Source: Hawksworthiomyces lignivorus
Lineage: Eukaryota; Ascomycota; Sordariomycetes; Ophiostomatales; Ophiostomataceae
Assembly (NCBI GenBank): GCA_002917075.1
Contig: NTMA01000027.1
Location: forward strand, 62,001 to 126,000
DNA: 64,000 bases
Reading direction: 5' to 3'
Each line of letters starts with the position of its first letter. The stretch's first letter is position 1. Position numbers and translations under genes: made by a program. Below, one piece after another: positions 1 to 10,737 of this stretch. The notes under the pieces were generated by a model. That model saw only the letters and a program-made list of their open reading frames with translations, ran no database searches and was not told the DNA's origin.

Positions 1-1557
1 CTCTGGCAAGATACATCTCTCAGTTACACATGTCGCCTTGTCTTTGATCAGCTTGCCAAGTTTGCTATGGCCTAGCCCGAAAATGGACATATTACTTGAG
101 TGGGTATTTGATAAAGGAGAGAAATATTGGGAGGAACAAAAAAAAGGAAAGAAGAAAAAACGAAGATGACAACGAAAAAGAAAAGAACTTGATCCACTGT
201 CATGTATGTACGCGTACTCGTACGGAGTACTTGTACCTACTTCACCAGTGGGCTGTTTGCGGTCCAAAGTACTATGGGGAAAACGAAATGCCCCAGCAAA
301 GAATCGAGATCTGCTTCAGCGGCTAGAGAAATTGCATGTTTCGTCCTGCCCCCCTGCTCTGGCCCATCTTGCCTCTCTCGCTAAGAAATGCGGCCAAGTA
401 AGGCCATGCTATCTCTAGGGGAGCAGCAATAATCGAGGTTAAGCACAAGTGCGCAGAAGAGTGTTACTTGTAGGGAGGAGCTGAAATCATCGCAAAGTTG
501 ACACAGCAGCCAAATATCGACACCGAGCAGTCACAAGATTCTGTATCTCAGAGGAGCGCCTGTGGATAGCGCTCGCTAGACGCAGCAGACGGAAGAATTG
601 CCGCAGTGGAACTCGCTAGGGAGACAATCCCCATTGCTGGAGGCCATCTACGCGGGGTGAGAGCAAAAAGAAAAGAAAAGAGAAGAAAAAAAAAATACCC
701 CAAGCCGCCCCCAATTGATGCTCCGCTACCTCTCGGTGTTTGAGGCAATTTTTTTTATCAGATGCTTTTCTTTCGGAAACAGCAGGTCTTTCAGAGACTA
801 TACATCATTCACAAGGAAAGGATGGCCTCGACAGAAAAGACAAACACGTCGAGTGATTTTCAGCTAGGGCTCTAAGCTGAGGCTCTGGGTCTAGATACTG
901 CCGATCCTTGTTTAAGGGGGAGACACAAAATAAAATGAAATAAAATTTTATACGAGCAGTAACAAAAAGTGCTGCCAGCGTGGTATTCATCTGATTGCTC
1001 GTTCTCGTACACGTAGGCTTTCATGGACCGACGCCCAGAGGATGTGGCTTGGCGGATAGTGCTGTCCCCTTGCTTGGCTCTCTTTTCTTTTGCTTTTATT
1101 CGTGTACTCGATTCTTATTCTGGTTGTCGCTCTTCTATTCTATTATCTTTTTTCGTACAACCTATAGATAGCAACAGGATCCTTCAAGCCTCACCACAAT
1201 TGCATAAGTTGTCTGTGACCAGTTCCTTCGTACAGTAGACAGTCTACATAGGTTACCTATGCAAAATCACCAAATTGGCATATTCATCATTTTAGCTGTC
1301 AGCACGCCAACGGAAAGTGTTCGTTTAGAAAGACTCCTTGTAGTAGGCCAGATGACCTGGCTCAAATACGTGCGCTGAGGTATCGTGCCAGCAGACAATG
1401 ACGTCTCGTTTAGCTATAGCTGCCTAGAGACCGGTATACGAATTACTAGAGTTGTTGGCTCTTGCAGGGCCAATTGGTGACCAGGAGTGGTGATCCTCGT
1501 CCCAGTTTGACCGGGGCCCCCCCCTTTTTGGTGCTGCTCTACGGTCCGGGCAGGCTG
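1..1557. other. Intergenic, no gene recognised
   Basis: Only short, low-complexity open frames occur here, with no family resemblance and no convincing splice structure. The stretch is rich in A/T runs, as expected for intergenic DNA. The last part is probably the 5' flank of the F-box gene that follows. The left edge may hold the end of a gene outside the window, but I cannot see one. Confidence 0.6.
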
Positions 1558-3222
1558 ATGGGTACAGCTACGGGCACAGCTATAGGGCTGGAGGCGCGTG
1601 GCCTCGCAAATCTGCCCACCGAGATCCTCACCATGATCTGCAGCCACCTCTGCCTCCACTGTCGGTATGAAGGAAGCAGTGAGCATGTTGTCAGCCTGGG
1701 ACCCGACATGTTTGACGAGGGCCGCCGGGGGCGGAAGGCGCTGGCCAGACTCAGCCGGGCCTGCCGCGCGCTCAGGCCGGTTGCGCAGCCCTTCGTCTTC
1801 CACTTCTTCCACACGGGCAACCAGCCGCGCATGGTCGCCTGGACGCAGTGGGACCCGGTCAGCTACGAGCCCGGCCGGGCCGCGGACGACATGCTGCTGC
1901 CGTTTCTGCGGACGCTGCTGGACCGGCCCGACCTGGCGGCGCACGTGCGGGCGCTGGCGCTGTACGTGGCCGACCCGCGGCGCGCCGCCGAAGTGCGCGA
2001 CCCGCCGCCGTGGATGCGGCAGATCGAGGCGGCCAACGAGCGGCTGTGCGGCGGGGTCCGCAGCGGCGGACGCTGCCTGCTGCACGAGCTGGCGGTGACG
2101 CTGGCGGCGCCCGGCCTGGAGCAGCTGCTCGTCGGCGGCCTGCGGCTGCTGGACCGGGGCAACCCCTTTGCGCTCGCGGCGGCCGGCGGGGCGCTGGCGG
2201 GCCCCGACCAGGTGCTGCCGCGGCTGCGGTACGCGGCGGTTGTGGCGGTGCCGGCCGACTCGCGCTGGCCACGCGAATACCACATGCAGGCGACCAAGCG
2301 GCTGCTGTGGCGCGCGCCGCAGCTGGAGGCGCTCGAGGTGGCCGACGCCGGCGACAACTGGTCGGACGGCTTCGAGGAGTACCTGGACGAGTGCGGGTGG
2401 GGCGTGACGCTGCCGCGGCTGCGGCGGCTGGCCGTCAGCAGCGCGTCCGCCGCCTTCTTGGCCGGCGTCTTTGCGTGCTGCCCGCGGCTCGAGGACCTGT
2501 CCCTGTGGACGGCCGACTACCGAAGCGAGGCGGGCGAGTTCGAGACGCTCACGACCGAGGCGCTCCACCCGCTGCGCCCGCGGCTGCGGCGCCTGTGCTA
2601 TGCCGTCGTCGAGCAGGTCTGCTACACGCGCGCGTGGGCGCGCCAGCTGGCCGCGGACTCGTACATGGCCCGGCGCTGGTCGCGCGACGCCTCGCGGGGC
2701 CTCGCCCCGGACCTGTCCTTTGCCGAGTGCGAGCGGCTGGCTATCCTCGAGGTCGAGCACATCCTCTTCTACGGCAAGGACCAAGACGACGATGACGGCA
2801 GCGGCTACGGCAGCGGCTACGGCAGCGACGATGACGGCGATGACAGCCGCGGCAACAGCCAGAACGGCGGCGTGCGGCCACTCGTGAAGAAGCTCCCCGC
2901 CAGCCTGCGCATTCTGCACGTCGGCTTCGTCGTCAGCTGGCCTGACCTCCGCTGCGACCTGGACGCGCTCGCCGCCCAGGCGTCTCGCCGCCTCCCGCTG
3001 CTGCGCATTATCCGCGCCGACTGCGTTCTGCTGCCGCCGCCCGACGAGGTGGCCGAGCTGGCGGCCGTGCTGCAGACGGCCGGCATCGCCTTCTGCGTGG
3101 CCGAGACGCCCAAGAGCGAGTCCGCCCGCGGTATGATGGAGGAGCGACCGGGTCGTCCCATCGTCGACCAGGACCCGGTCTTCCTCTACTCGCTCGATGA
3201 TCTGGACCAGCTGGACGGCTAA
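1558..3222 (+). CDS. F-box domain protein, intronless
   Basis: The product is about 554 residues. I start it at the ATG at 1558, because the frame upstream is low-complexity and the F-box follows at once. The N-terminus (about residues 14-35, core LPTEILTMICSHL) is a typical fungal F-box, which binds Skp1 in SCF ubiquitin ligases. The remainder is leucine/arginine-rich with LRR-like spacing (for example PRLRRLAVSS and CPRLEDLSL), as in fungal substrate-receptor F-box proteins. An acidic Asp/Ser/Gly/Tyr tract (2785-2860) interrupts it. The gene is one very GC-rich exon, so the opposite strand is also open as a shadow. The substrate is unknown. Family is fairly sure, function is not. Confidence 0.75.
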   Translation: MGTATGTAIGLEARGLANLPTEILTMICSHLCLHCRYEGSSEHVVSLGPDMFDEGRRGRKALARLSRACRALRPVAQPFVFHFFHTGNQPRMVAWTQWDPVSYEPGRAADDMLLPFLRTLLDRPDLAAHVRALALYVADPRRAAEVRDPPPWMRQIEAANERLCGGVRSGGRCLLHELAVTLAAPGLEQLLVGGLRLLDRGNPFALAAAGGALAGPDQVLPRLRYAAVVAVPADSRWPREYHMQATKRLLWRAPQLEALEVADAGDNWSDGFEEYLDECGWGVTLPRLRRLAVSSASAAFLAGVFACCPRLEDLSLWTADYRSEAGEFETLTTEALHPLRPRLRRLCYAVVEQVCYTRAWARQLAADSYMARRWSRDASRGLAPDLSFAECERLAILEVEHILFYGKDQDDDDGSGYGSGYGSDDDGDDSRGNSQNGGVRPLVKKLPASLRILHVGFVVSWPDLRCDLDALAAQASRRLPLLRIIRADCVLLPPPDEVAELAAVLQTAGIAFCVAETPKSESARGMMEERPGRPIVDQDPVFLYSLDDLDQLDG

Positions 3223-4234
3223 TTTCGTCGCCGACCCTTCAGGTCTACGAATAAGCAGAGCACATGTGCAGCCATCTGCTGGGTGTTGATTATGCATGCG
3301 GCGTGGCACGAGCATTGTATGTGCCGTGAGGGATCCATGAACTGAGTGTACGAATAGCAAACCCTTTTCCTTTGATATTGGCACTGTAGGAAGCCGTCAT
3401 ACCAGCGTATCAGCATGCTTATCAGTAAAGAATTCCTTTACAGCAAATAGTCACTTCTAGAACGATACTCAAAGCGCCCATATAGGATCGCCCTTTGCGG
3501 CAATTCCTCCTTCTATACTGGAAGCATGTTATGTGTATGGTTACCCCTTGTCAAGGAAGAGCGTGGCAATGGTCGCCATCTAGGATGCATAGCAAGGAGA
3601 AAAGGGATATATGATCCTTATTGATTCCCAAAAAGATAAAGCTAAACATAAAATAAGATAAAACAAAAAACATCGAAAAAAAAAAAAAAGAAAAGCAACC
3701 AGAATATGGCCCTGCACACTTTTGCCAAGACCATCCTTTCCTCAATTCGTCCATCTACAGACGGGCTCTCCGTAATTATGCTACAGTACACACAATCAGA
3801 TAGGCATATTCGGAGTACTAATATTAATATATAATTGCTGCTAGCTTGCGTGGGGAGAATTATCAAACAAAAAGACAGTATATCTTACTGTACGCCACAG
3901 GGGGGTGCTGAAAGCCGCTTTTATAGGGCGCCTAGATTGGCAGACCGTAGAGTCTCTTAAGATAATGCGTCAGAGAAATTGGCGCTTGCAGACAAAGGGA
4001 AGAGACATGTCTTATTAAAATCTATTGGTTTCGTTTCTCTCTATTTTTTGCAATAATCAAAAAAAGCATCCTCATTCTTCTGCTTGCTTCCCTTCATTTA
4101 CGTTGCTTGTTTTACTGGTTTTGTTGTTTTGCATTCTTAGCTCACCCCTGCGCCATTTTTGGGAGAGTGGTCTCGCGAGGCTCTGTAAGAAAAAGGAAGG
4201 CCAATTGCGCTCTGATACGTGTAGACGATCCACA
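3223..4234. other. Intergenic, 5' flank of PAR32-like gene
   Basis: This is AT-rich with A/T runs (for example 3678-3690), and no credible coding segment is seen. The segment immediately before 4235 is pyrimidine-rich, as is common before fungal starts, and probably holds the promoter and leader of the downstream gene. Confidence 0.6.
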
Positions 4235-4910
4235 ATGTCGACCGACGTTTTCCGAGTCGGTCGCGGGGGCGCCGGCAACTGGTATACCAAGAAGGACCTG
4301 GAAGAGGCCGACAAGGGGGTGAGTAGCAAGCCTGCGAAGAAGGGGCGTGGCTCTTTTGTTGAGTCCCCTCTCGCCTACCATTTGACCCTGCCATGCGCCC
4401 GAGTGGAGCTCTTCATAGACACTGACGTCTTTTTTTTTCTTTTCTTTTTGTTTCCCCTTTTAGGATGTCGAAGCCCAGAACCATGCTGTCCAGACTCCGC
4501 CTGTGCAGCCGCAGTCGCAGCCGGCGCCGTTCACCCGTGGCGGCCGAGGCGGCGCGGGCAACTTTTACGAGTCTTCGGCGGTCGCTGCAGCGGCCGAGCG
4601 GGAAGAGGCGGCAGAGGCGGCACGGCTGCAGGGCTCGTCAGCAACGGGGACGACGGTGCCGGTGGCCTCGGCCGGCACGACCGTTGGCGCCCTCGTGAGC
4701 AGCCGCCCCAAGACGGGCCTGTCGGGCCGCGGTGGCGCCGGCAACTGGTCGGCGACCGCCGCAGCCGAAGAGGAGGCGGCGGCGGCGGCGGAGCGGCGGC
4801 GCAAGGAGGCGGCCATCGAGGCGCAGATCCAGCAGGACGTCGAGGCCGGCCTGCCGATGCCGCCCAAGGCGTACCACATGGCGCCCGTGGTGCGGGAGAG
4901 AAACAAGTAG
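4235..4910 (+). CDS. PAR32-like GRGGAGN-repeat protein (DUF3602)
   Basis: Two exons, 4235..4318 and 4464..4910, encode 176 residues. The intron has a GTGAGT donor and a long pyrimidine tract before TAG, and the join is phase 0. The protein carries three copies of the RGGAGN motif: GRGGAGNW near residue 9, GRGGAGNF near residue 53 and GRGGAGNW near residue 110. These are separated by Ala/Glu-rich, probably helical, linkers. This repeat defines the fungal DUF3602 family, which includes yeast Par32, a phosphoprotein acting downstream of TORC1 on ammonium transporters. That role is family knowledge and not visible here. The start at 4235 is chosen because the open frame upstream is low-complexity leader and homologues begin just before the first repeat. 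Confidence 0.82.
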
Positions 4911-5398
4911 CCGGGTGCGTGGGCCCCTTCGGAAGGGAGGAAGGTAGTCGTCGCGGAGCGTGCTGGAAGGCTGCGGTCAAATTTTCAATTCTTTTTCAAT
5001 GTTTTTATGATACCAATATTAGAAGTTTTATGCTCTTGTCCTTTTTTCTCTCCCTCGCCTCTTCTCACATTATATTTCCTCAGAAGTGGCATGTAGTAAT
5101 ATGGTATTGGGCTTTTCCTTTTCTCTATGTGAAGCTCTGTGCACCACTATAGGATAGGAAAGGACAAGCGTGGAAGTATAGACATTATACAAAAACAACT
5201 ATCCACCATAAGAGAAGACGAAGAAAACTGACAAAAAAAAGGAATCATGAATGCACGCCCAGAACGCCCAAACCAGTCGCCCCTGCTTTTGCTTTTTGTG
5301 GCCCATGTGTGATCCAGAACAAGAAGAAGAAGAAGATGATGATGATGAACAAGCACTGCAGCGAAGGAGAGAAAGACGCGACAAGCAAGCGTCGCTCT
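4911..5398. other. Convergent intergenic spacer
   Basis: This spacer lies between the 3' ends of the PAR32-like gene and RLP24. It is AT-rich with T-rich and A-rich runs that suit 3' UTRs from both sides. No gene is seen. Confidence 0.6.
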
Positions 5399-6343
5399 TT
5401 AGTCCATGTCCATCTCGTCGTCGTCGTCGCCGTCGTCGTCGTCGCTGGCGTCCTCGTCCACCAGGGCGGAGATGTCTGCGGCGTCCTCCTCGTCCAGCTC
5501 GACGCGGCCGTCGGCGGCGATGCGCTGCCGCACCGCTCTCCGGACGGCGGTCTTGGCCTTGGCGGTCTTGACGCCCTCGGTCTCCTCCAGCGCGAGCTCG
5601 GCCTCGGTCTCCAGCGCCGCGGCGGCGCGCAGCTTGGGGTGCTTGGGCCGCTGGGGCTGGGGCAGCAGCAGGTGGCCGTGCTCGGCGACCAGCTTGCGGG
5701 CGGCCAGCAGCTCGCGCTTGCGGTTGCCGGCCATGCGGCGCTTGTAAAAGGCGCGCTCGCGGCGGGTGCGGATGGCGGTCACGCGATCCATGGCGGCCAG
5801 CGTCTTGGCGGCTAGCTCGCGGTTGTAGCGCACGGGTACGTTGCGGCGGGCCGCAAACAGCAGCGTCGAGTCCACCACCATCTCCTTGCCGGACGCCTTC
5901 CGGAACGCCTTGGTCCACTTGAGCTTGCGGGGGTTGCGCTTCATCTTGAACTGGTGCGGGAGAAAAAGGTGAGCGAGTCAGTTCTGCAATGTTCCTGTTT
6001 CTCTTTCCATCCAATTTGCTGCAGGAGATCTTCAACTCACGTTCTTGTGGCATTTGCTCCGGCAGAAGCGGAAAGTCTTGCTATCGTTCCGCACGAACAT
6101 GATGCCCTTGCCCGGGTAAGTGGGCCTATCGCAGCTGCTGTTAGCATTATGCCTACAACTCGTTCCCTTCGTCTTTGTAATTCGTGTTGCCCTTCTCGAT
6201 GTCTCAGACTATGGTCCTTACCGGGAGCAGAAGTAACATGTTTCGATTCTGCATTGCGACTATGTTAGCACGTGCTATAAACTCTCTCTTTCTCTCTCGA
6301 AGAATCTCTGCAAATCAAGATAATTGGCGGCTTCTTACCTCAT
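5399..6343 (-). CDS. RLP24: Ribosome biogenesis protein RLP24
   Basis: Four exons on the minus strand: 6343..6339 (only ATGAG), 6248..6222, 6125..6041 and 5950..5399, giving 222 residues. Donors are GTAAGA, GTAAGG and GTGAGT, and all joins keep phase. The N-terminus reads [18 protein letters not shown] and is followed by the [10 protein letters not shown] zinc-finger half, then [17 protein letters not shown]. These are hallmarks of Rlp24/eL24. Rlp24 is a placeholder for ribosomal protein eL24 on pre-60S particles and recruits the AAA-ATPase Drg1 in the cytoplasm (family knowledge). The C-terminal half is charged and ends in an Asp-rich tail of GAY repeats (5405-5455). The Asp-rich tail and length argue for Rlp24 over eL24 itself. 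Confidence 0.93.
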
Positions 6344-6797
6344 CTTGGTGGCTCACAAAGGCAAAATAGAGCTCTTGTCGTGTTGTCTTGGTTGTGGTGG
6401 TCCTCTTCCGTCGTCTTCAACGGCAAGATGAATAGTCGATCTGGGGGAGAGAAAAAAGGCGGCGTCCGCTGCTTTTCCTTTTTGCCATTTTTTTTTTTTT
6501 CCTGCTCTCAAAAAAATTGGTTTAGTGGGGCCTTATCGAACTCGTTATCGCAGCGCTATTTGCTAAAGTGATTTGTGGCTAATTATGTGACTAAATATGT
6601 GGCTGGTGTCTCTGGTGTGCACGGACCAGGTGGGCGATCGGCAAGAGTCCCAGAGAATGGCGAAGAAAGCGACCACTAATTTTTTTTTATTTTGGCGAAT
6701 TGCCTCTTCCGATGCTTTCCTCTGCCAGACGAAGATTTCTCTCTCCACGACGCATACTGGTCTCTGCTCCTCGATCTCAACCACCCAAAGAGACACT
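6344..6797. promoter_or_regulatory. Divergent promoter RLP24 / PAM18
   Basis: 454 bp separate the start codons of RLP24 (minus) and PAM18 (plus), so both promoters must lie here or overlap. The segment has T-rich tracts (6488-6500) and no open frame of note. No specific factor site is claimed. Confidence 0.6.
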
Positions 6798-7242
6798 ATG
6801 GCATCTGCGCTCGCAATCGGAACTGGTGTGGCTGTTGCCGCTTTTCTGGTGAGTTTTGTTTTTCTTTCCCAGCTTGGCAGCCATGCGACTAACATCTTCC
6901 GTCCAGGGCCGTGCAGGATTGGTGGCATGGCGCCGGTCGCGCGGCGGCGTCGGCGCGCTGGGCAAGGCCTTCTACAAAGGCGGTTTTGAGCCCAAGATGA
7001 CGAAGAAGGAGGCGTCGTTGATCTTGTCACTGAAGTATGTTTGCTTGAGGAACCCCACTCTCTGCTCCCATCGCCATATAAAAAAACTAACTCTCTGCAG
7101 CGAGCGCGCCATCACCAAGGACAAAGTCCGCAAGGCACACCGCACACTCATGCTGCTGAACCACCCAGACCGCGGCGGCAGCCCCTACCTAGCAACGAAA
7201 GTCAACGAGGCCAAGGAGCTCCTCGAGAAGACGACTTCATGA
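6798..7242 (+). CDS. PAM18: Mitochondrial import motor J-protein PAM18/TIM14
   Basis: Three exons (6798..6848, 6907..7034, 7101..7242) encode 106 residues. Donors are GTGAGT and GTATGT, and acceptors are CAG. The order of parts is a short hydrophobic N-terminal membrane segment ([17 protein letters not shown]), a basic linker, the [21 protein letters not shown] segment and a degenerate J domain with the HPD tripeptide at about residues 81-83 ([21 protein letters not shown]). This is the layout of Pam18/Tim14, the inner-membrane J-protein that stimulates mtHsp70 in the TIM23 import motor. Length matches the family. It shares an upstream region with RLP24. Confidence 0.95.
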
Positions 7243-7607
7243 TCCTTCCGGTCCTCGGACGACTGAGATCAAGTGGCCGCATCCTTGTAGCTGGCCCATC
7301 GACATTGCTTATTGGCGATAGCGTTGTGACCCAGCGACATGTATCAACAGTACATAATCGACAACACGGATTCATAGCATTGGCGTTTTGGGATTTTACG
7401 AATTTGTGGAAGACGGATGGGATGGAATGTGGGAAAAGGCACTGGTCCATTTCTTTATCTAGATTTTCCTCTTCCCCTTCTCACAGATGGGGATTAGGGT
7501 TCGTCGCAACGAGCGGTCTTTTGGCCGTTGATCATATAAAAATACAGAGAGCACTATCAACGCTCGCCATTCTCTACTCAAAGACGGGCAAGATAACCCT
7601 CATTGCT
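7243..7607. other. Convergent intergenic spacer
   Basis: 365 bp lie between the 3' ends of PAM18 and the exonuclease-like gene. No gene is recognised, and it probably holds two 3' UTRs. Confidence 0.55.
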
Positions 7608-9923
7608 TCAAAGTGAGATGAGATCCTCCGAATCATCAATTGAAGCTGGTGTCGTTGTTTGCACTGGGAAGTAGACCGAAAGCGGCGACGCAATCGACGA
7701 AGGCTGCTTTTGCGAATTCGGCATTTTGCCAGAGTGAGTCGGCACCATCTTGTCGCGCTTTTTGGAGTTCTCTCTGTGCTGAGAACCATCTTCTGGTTGG
7801 CCGCCGTCACTCATTTCTCCACCTGTGTCCCAGCCTTGCTCTGCAACGCCAGGATCCAGCGTATAGCTGTGCCTTTATTAGTCTGAAGCTTCTCCACTAT
7901 GAATATCGTATTCTGTGATGTCCCTCCTTTCTGAACGTGTTTAAAAATCAGAGGGTTTTTAAAATTCAAAAGAGGGGGGGGGTTGGTTCTTACCCTGGTT
8001 GTAATCTCTCCTTCTGCCTTCGGAGGCTACTTTGGCGGTTGTTAACAATAAGTGTGATCATGGCTTGAAGCGTATAGACGGCATCGTTTCCGGCATTGTG
8101 CAAAAAACTGCTCTCAATCTCTAGATCACGAAGGACCCCCCTAAGGCCCATCTGCTGATTTTGCCGCCGGTAATGCTGATGGATTTCCTGCGTGTCCACT
8201 ATCTCTAGAAACATGCCGTCTTCAACGTAGAAGCCAACCTCTTTCACAAGCGAGATGTCGCCCCGAATGTCATGACCTACTAAGATAACCTTTCTCGGGC
8301 TGTCATCCAGCAGTCCTGGTTGCAGGATTGGCGTAATGACCGAGAGGATATCTTTGAGACGCACAAATTCAGATGCTCTGTGAGTCGTGTGTCAGTCCAG
8401 CGCTCCTCGCAAGAGCGTGAAAAGTACAAGAGAAAGCGTTAGAAAAGACAAACCCAAAGTTGAAATTATTCTCCCATCCATGAAGAAAAACGCGATTGAC
8501 CATGGCTGCGTGCTCGCGGATGCGAATATGGCGTGCTTGGATGAGAGAATGCCAATTTTCGCAATGGCTGCCAGGACAGGTTCCGACTATGTTCCTTGTG
8601 TCGAGAACGGCAAAGCCGATTTCAGTGATTTTGGTGTGGTTGTGCTCGTATGATTCAATGTCCATGGCCACGAACACGACGTCCGCTTCTTGTTCAAAAG
8701 GCACAGGCCGCATCAAATCCAATAACGGTGGCACATTCTGCTCAACGCCATGACTCTGGGCGTTGAGGACTGGCAGTATTAGTGACGTCTCAAAACGACA
8801 TAAGCCATGCTTCTGTTCCACCCACGAGGGACCCATACCTTCCCAGACGGCCTTCCTCCGCAGGCCAAAGTATCTCTGGAGCCGCTTCACCTGTCGACCC
8901 CAGAGCAGTCGTTCACGGACGCGCTTTTTCTGTGTTTTCTCTGCCTTGATTTTCTTCTTTTCTTCTTTTTCATGGTTGTAGACTAGGCTGTTTATCTTCT
9001 TCAGATACGCAGTTTGGGCCTGAGTCGTGATGTGGGGCATATCATAGACAGCGTCCTGGGGATCTGGAGGAGGCACGGCCTTGATCAGAGAATGGAAGTT
9101 GTCTCTGTTCGAAGGCTGGCCCAAGAACCGCGGGAACGGAGTACCCTGTCTCCCAAACACGGCACGAAACCTTTCAGCATCGCTGCCCGGTGGAATTGCC
9201 AACAAACAGCATGGGATATCGCACAACCAATTCCCAAGGGCAAAACTTGATCCCCTTGCCCATGTAGGCAAAACCGCGCGTCATATCTTGCCTAGCCTTT
9301 CCTCGGTCGCCGGATGCAGCAACGAGAAGAGCCACAGGCATTTGGGTGGCGGAAGAATGGGGATGAAAAGGAGCTGCTAGAGGTGAAAGCAGCGACTTGT
9401 TGCTCTTAGCAGCAGCTGTTCTGCTTGTAGCCCAATCTATCTTATCGCCTTCTCTGGGGTTGGCAGGAGTCAGGGAATGTGCGCCCACGTGGTCGTGCCA
9501 TCTCTCCTGGTAGTTGGAAGGTCCTCTGCTTCTGCTGGTCTTTTTCGGAATACCATTTTGGCGCTCAAATACTGATGTGATGACAACCTCGTCGTCAGAC
9601 TGGTCCTCTGGATCAAACGGCACGCGAACCGAGTTGGCAGTAGATGGCGGCTGCGGCAAAACAGGCAGAGACTGTGACTGGGCCGCCGACACGCTCAAAG
9701 TGCTGCTGGCTCCGCTGTCCAATCCCGAGTGGCTTCTGTCCAGATCTGTGTGAAGTACGCTCAAGTTGCTTTCACTTTGTCCCAGCAGAGGTTGTCCTTG
9801 GTTGGCATTGTCATTGGCGACCGGAGCTATCTCGGGGCTGCCCCTGTCTTCTCCTAGGGCAGCCTGCAGCATGTCCAGGTCATAGACACCTCGCACTCGC
9901 TTGTCAAACGATCGCCTAGCCAT
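7608..9923 (-). CDS. DEDDh 3'-5' exonuclease-like protein (Gfd2/QIP-like), apparent frameshift
   Basis: The minus-strand segments are 9923..9180, 9178..8454, 8377..7994 and 7866..7608, about 703 residues if one T at 9179 is skipped. The last two junctions are clean GT-AG introns in phase. The N-terminal third is disordered and Ser/Pro-rich, followed by a conserved block GKGIKFCPWELVVRYP. The exonuclease fold has FVAMDIESYEHN (first acidic pair), VGHDIRGDI and a terminal HNAGNDAVYT, which together match DEDDh motifs. The nearest families I know are Gfd2/YDR514C-like proteins and the Neurospora Argonaute partner QIP; I cannot separate them by eye. The reading frame breaks at 9174-9180 (a TGA in frame one). 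A 58-nt intron at 9203..9146 with a weak GTTGGC donor would also restore frame, at the cost of about 19 residues. Confidence 0.68.
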
Positions 9924-10737
9924 GGCTAGAGAGAAAGATGACCCAAAGCAACCTAGAAGCTTAGCATTTGACGCTGTTCAAAAGAATACTGGCTATCTGA
10001 TGGTCTCCATTCATCTTCTTACGCAAGAGTGAGCAAACTAAAACGCGCTATCTAAATCAGGAGAGCTTTCCCTGGTGAGAAAAGGCCTAAGACTGCAGTG
10101 ACTTACCACAAACGTATGAGCTGGATTTATCAACAGATTTATGTGTTTTCTCTCGCTCAACATCAAAATTGACTAGGTGAACTCCATCGAACCTTGACGC
10201 GGCTGATCCTTAGGAGACAGTTGGGGGCCAATTGCGATGAGCGACTGCTCGGTATTCTTCAGAGACAGAGCTGAAAACTGTCTAGAAGGTCTCAGCAGAT
10301 GACAAACAAAGCCTCCCCCACCAATCGGTCAAACGAAGCAAAAAGAGGAAGGAATGCGACAAAAAAACGTTACGGTAATACGCCTTATCTAAATGCGGAA
10401 ATGGAAGGAACGACCACTTCGTTCCTCAGAGCAGGACAAAAGATAAAATTAAAATTAAAAGTTGGTAGAAATAAGGGAAAAAAAAAATAAAATAAAAAAT
10501 AAAAAATAAAAGCGAGAGAGTGAGAGAGAACAGAGAGAAAAATACACCATAAGAAATAACAATACTCTATAGCACATTGATTTTTATTTCTTTTTAACTG
10601 TAATTCTGGAGCCGCTGTTATGGCCGCCGATTCCTGCGGCCATAACATTTTGGAAGTTTAGTTTACTGTACAAAGTTACCTGTAAACGGCATAGAGTGCA
10701 GGCAATACGACGTGCCTGCAATCTCGCGAAACACTGC
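9924..10737. other. Intergenic, A-rich tract
   Basis: No gene is recognised. The part from about 10440 to 10560 is strongly A-rich with AAAAT and GAGA-type simple repeats. The left part is the 5' flank of the exonuclease-like gene, and the right part the 3' flank of the F-box gene. Confidence 0.55.

Noticed and set aside
1414..3384. 656-residue open frame antisense to the F-box gene
   Set aside because: Shadow of strong third-position GC bias. Its translation is Arg/Ala/Gln/Val-rich without a domain, while the plus strand has a clear F-box.
5199..6053. 284-residue minus-strand frame over RLP24
   Set aside because: Out-of-frame translation of the RLP24 last exon and its Asp-codon repeats.
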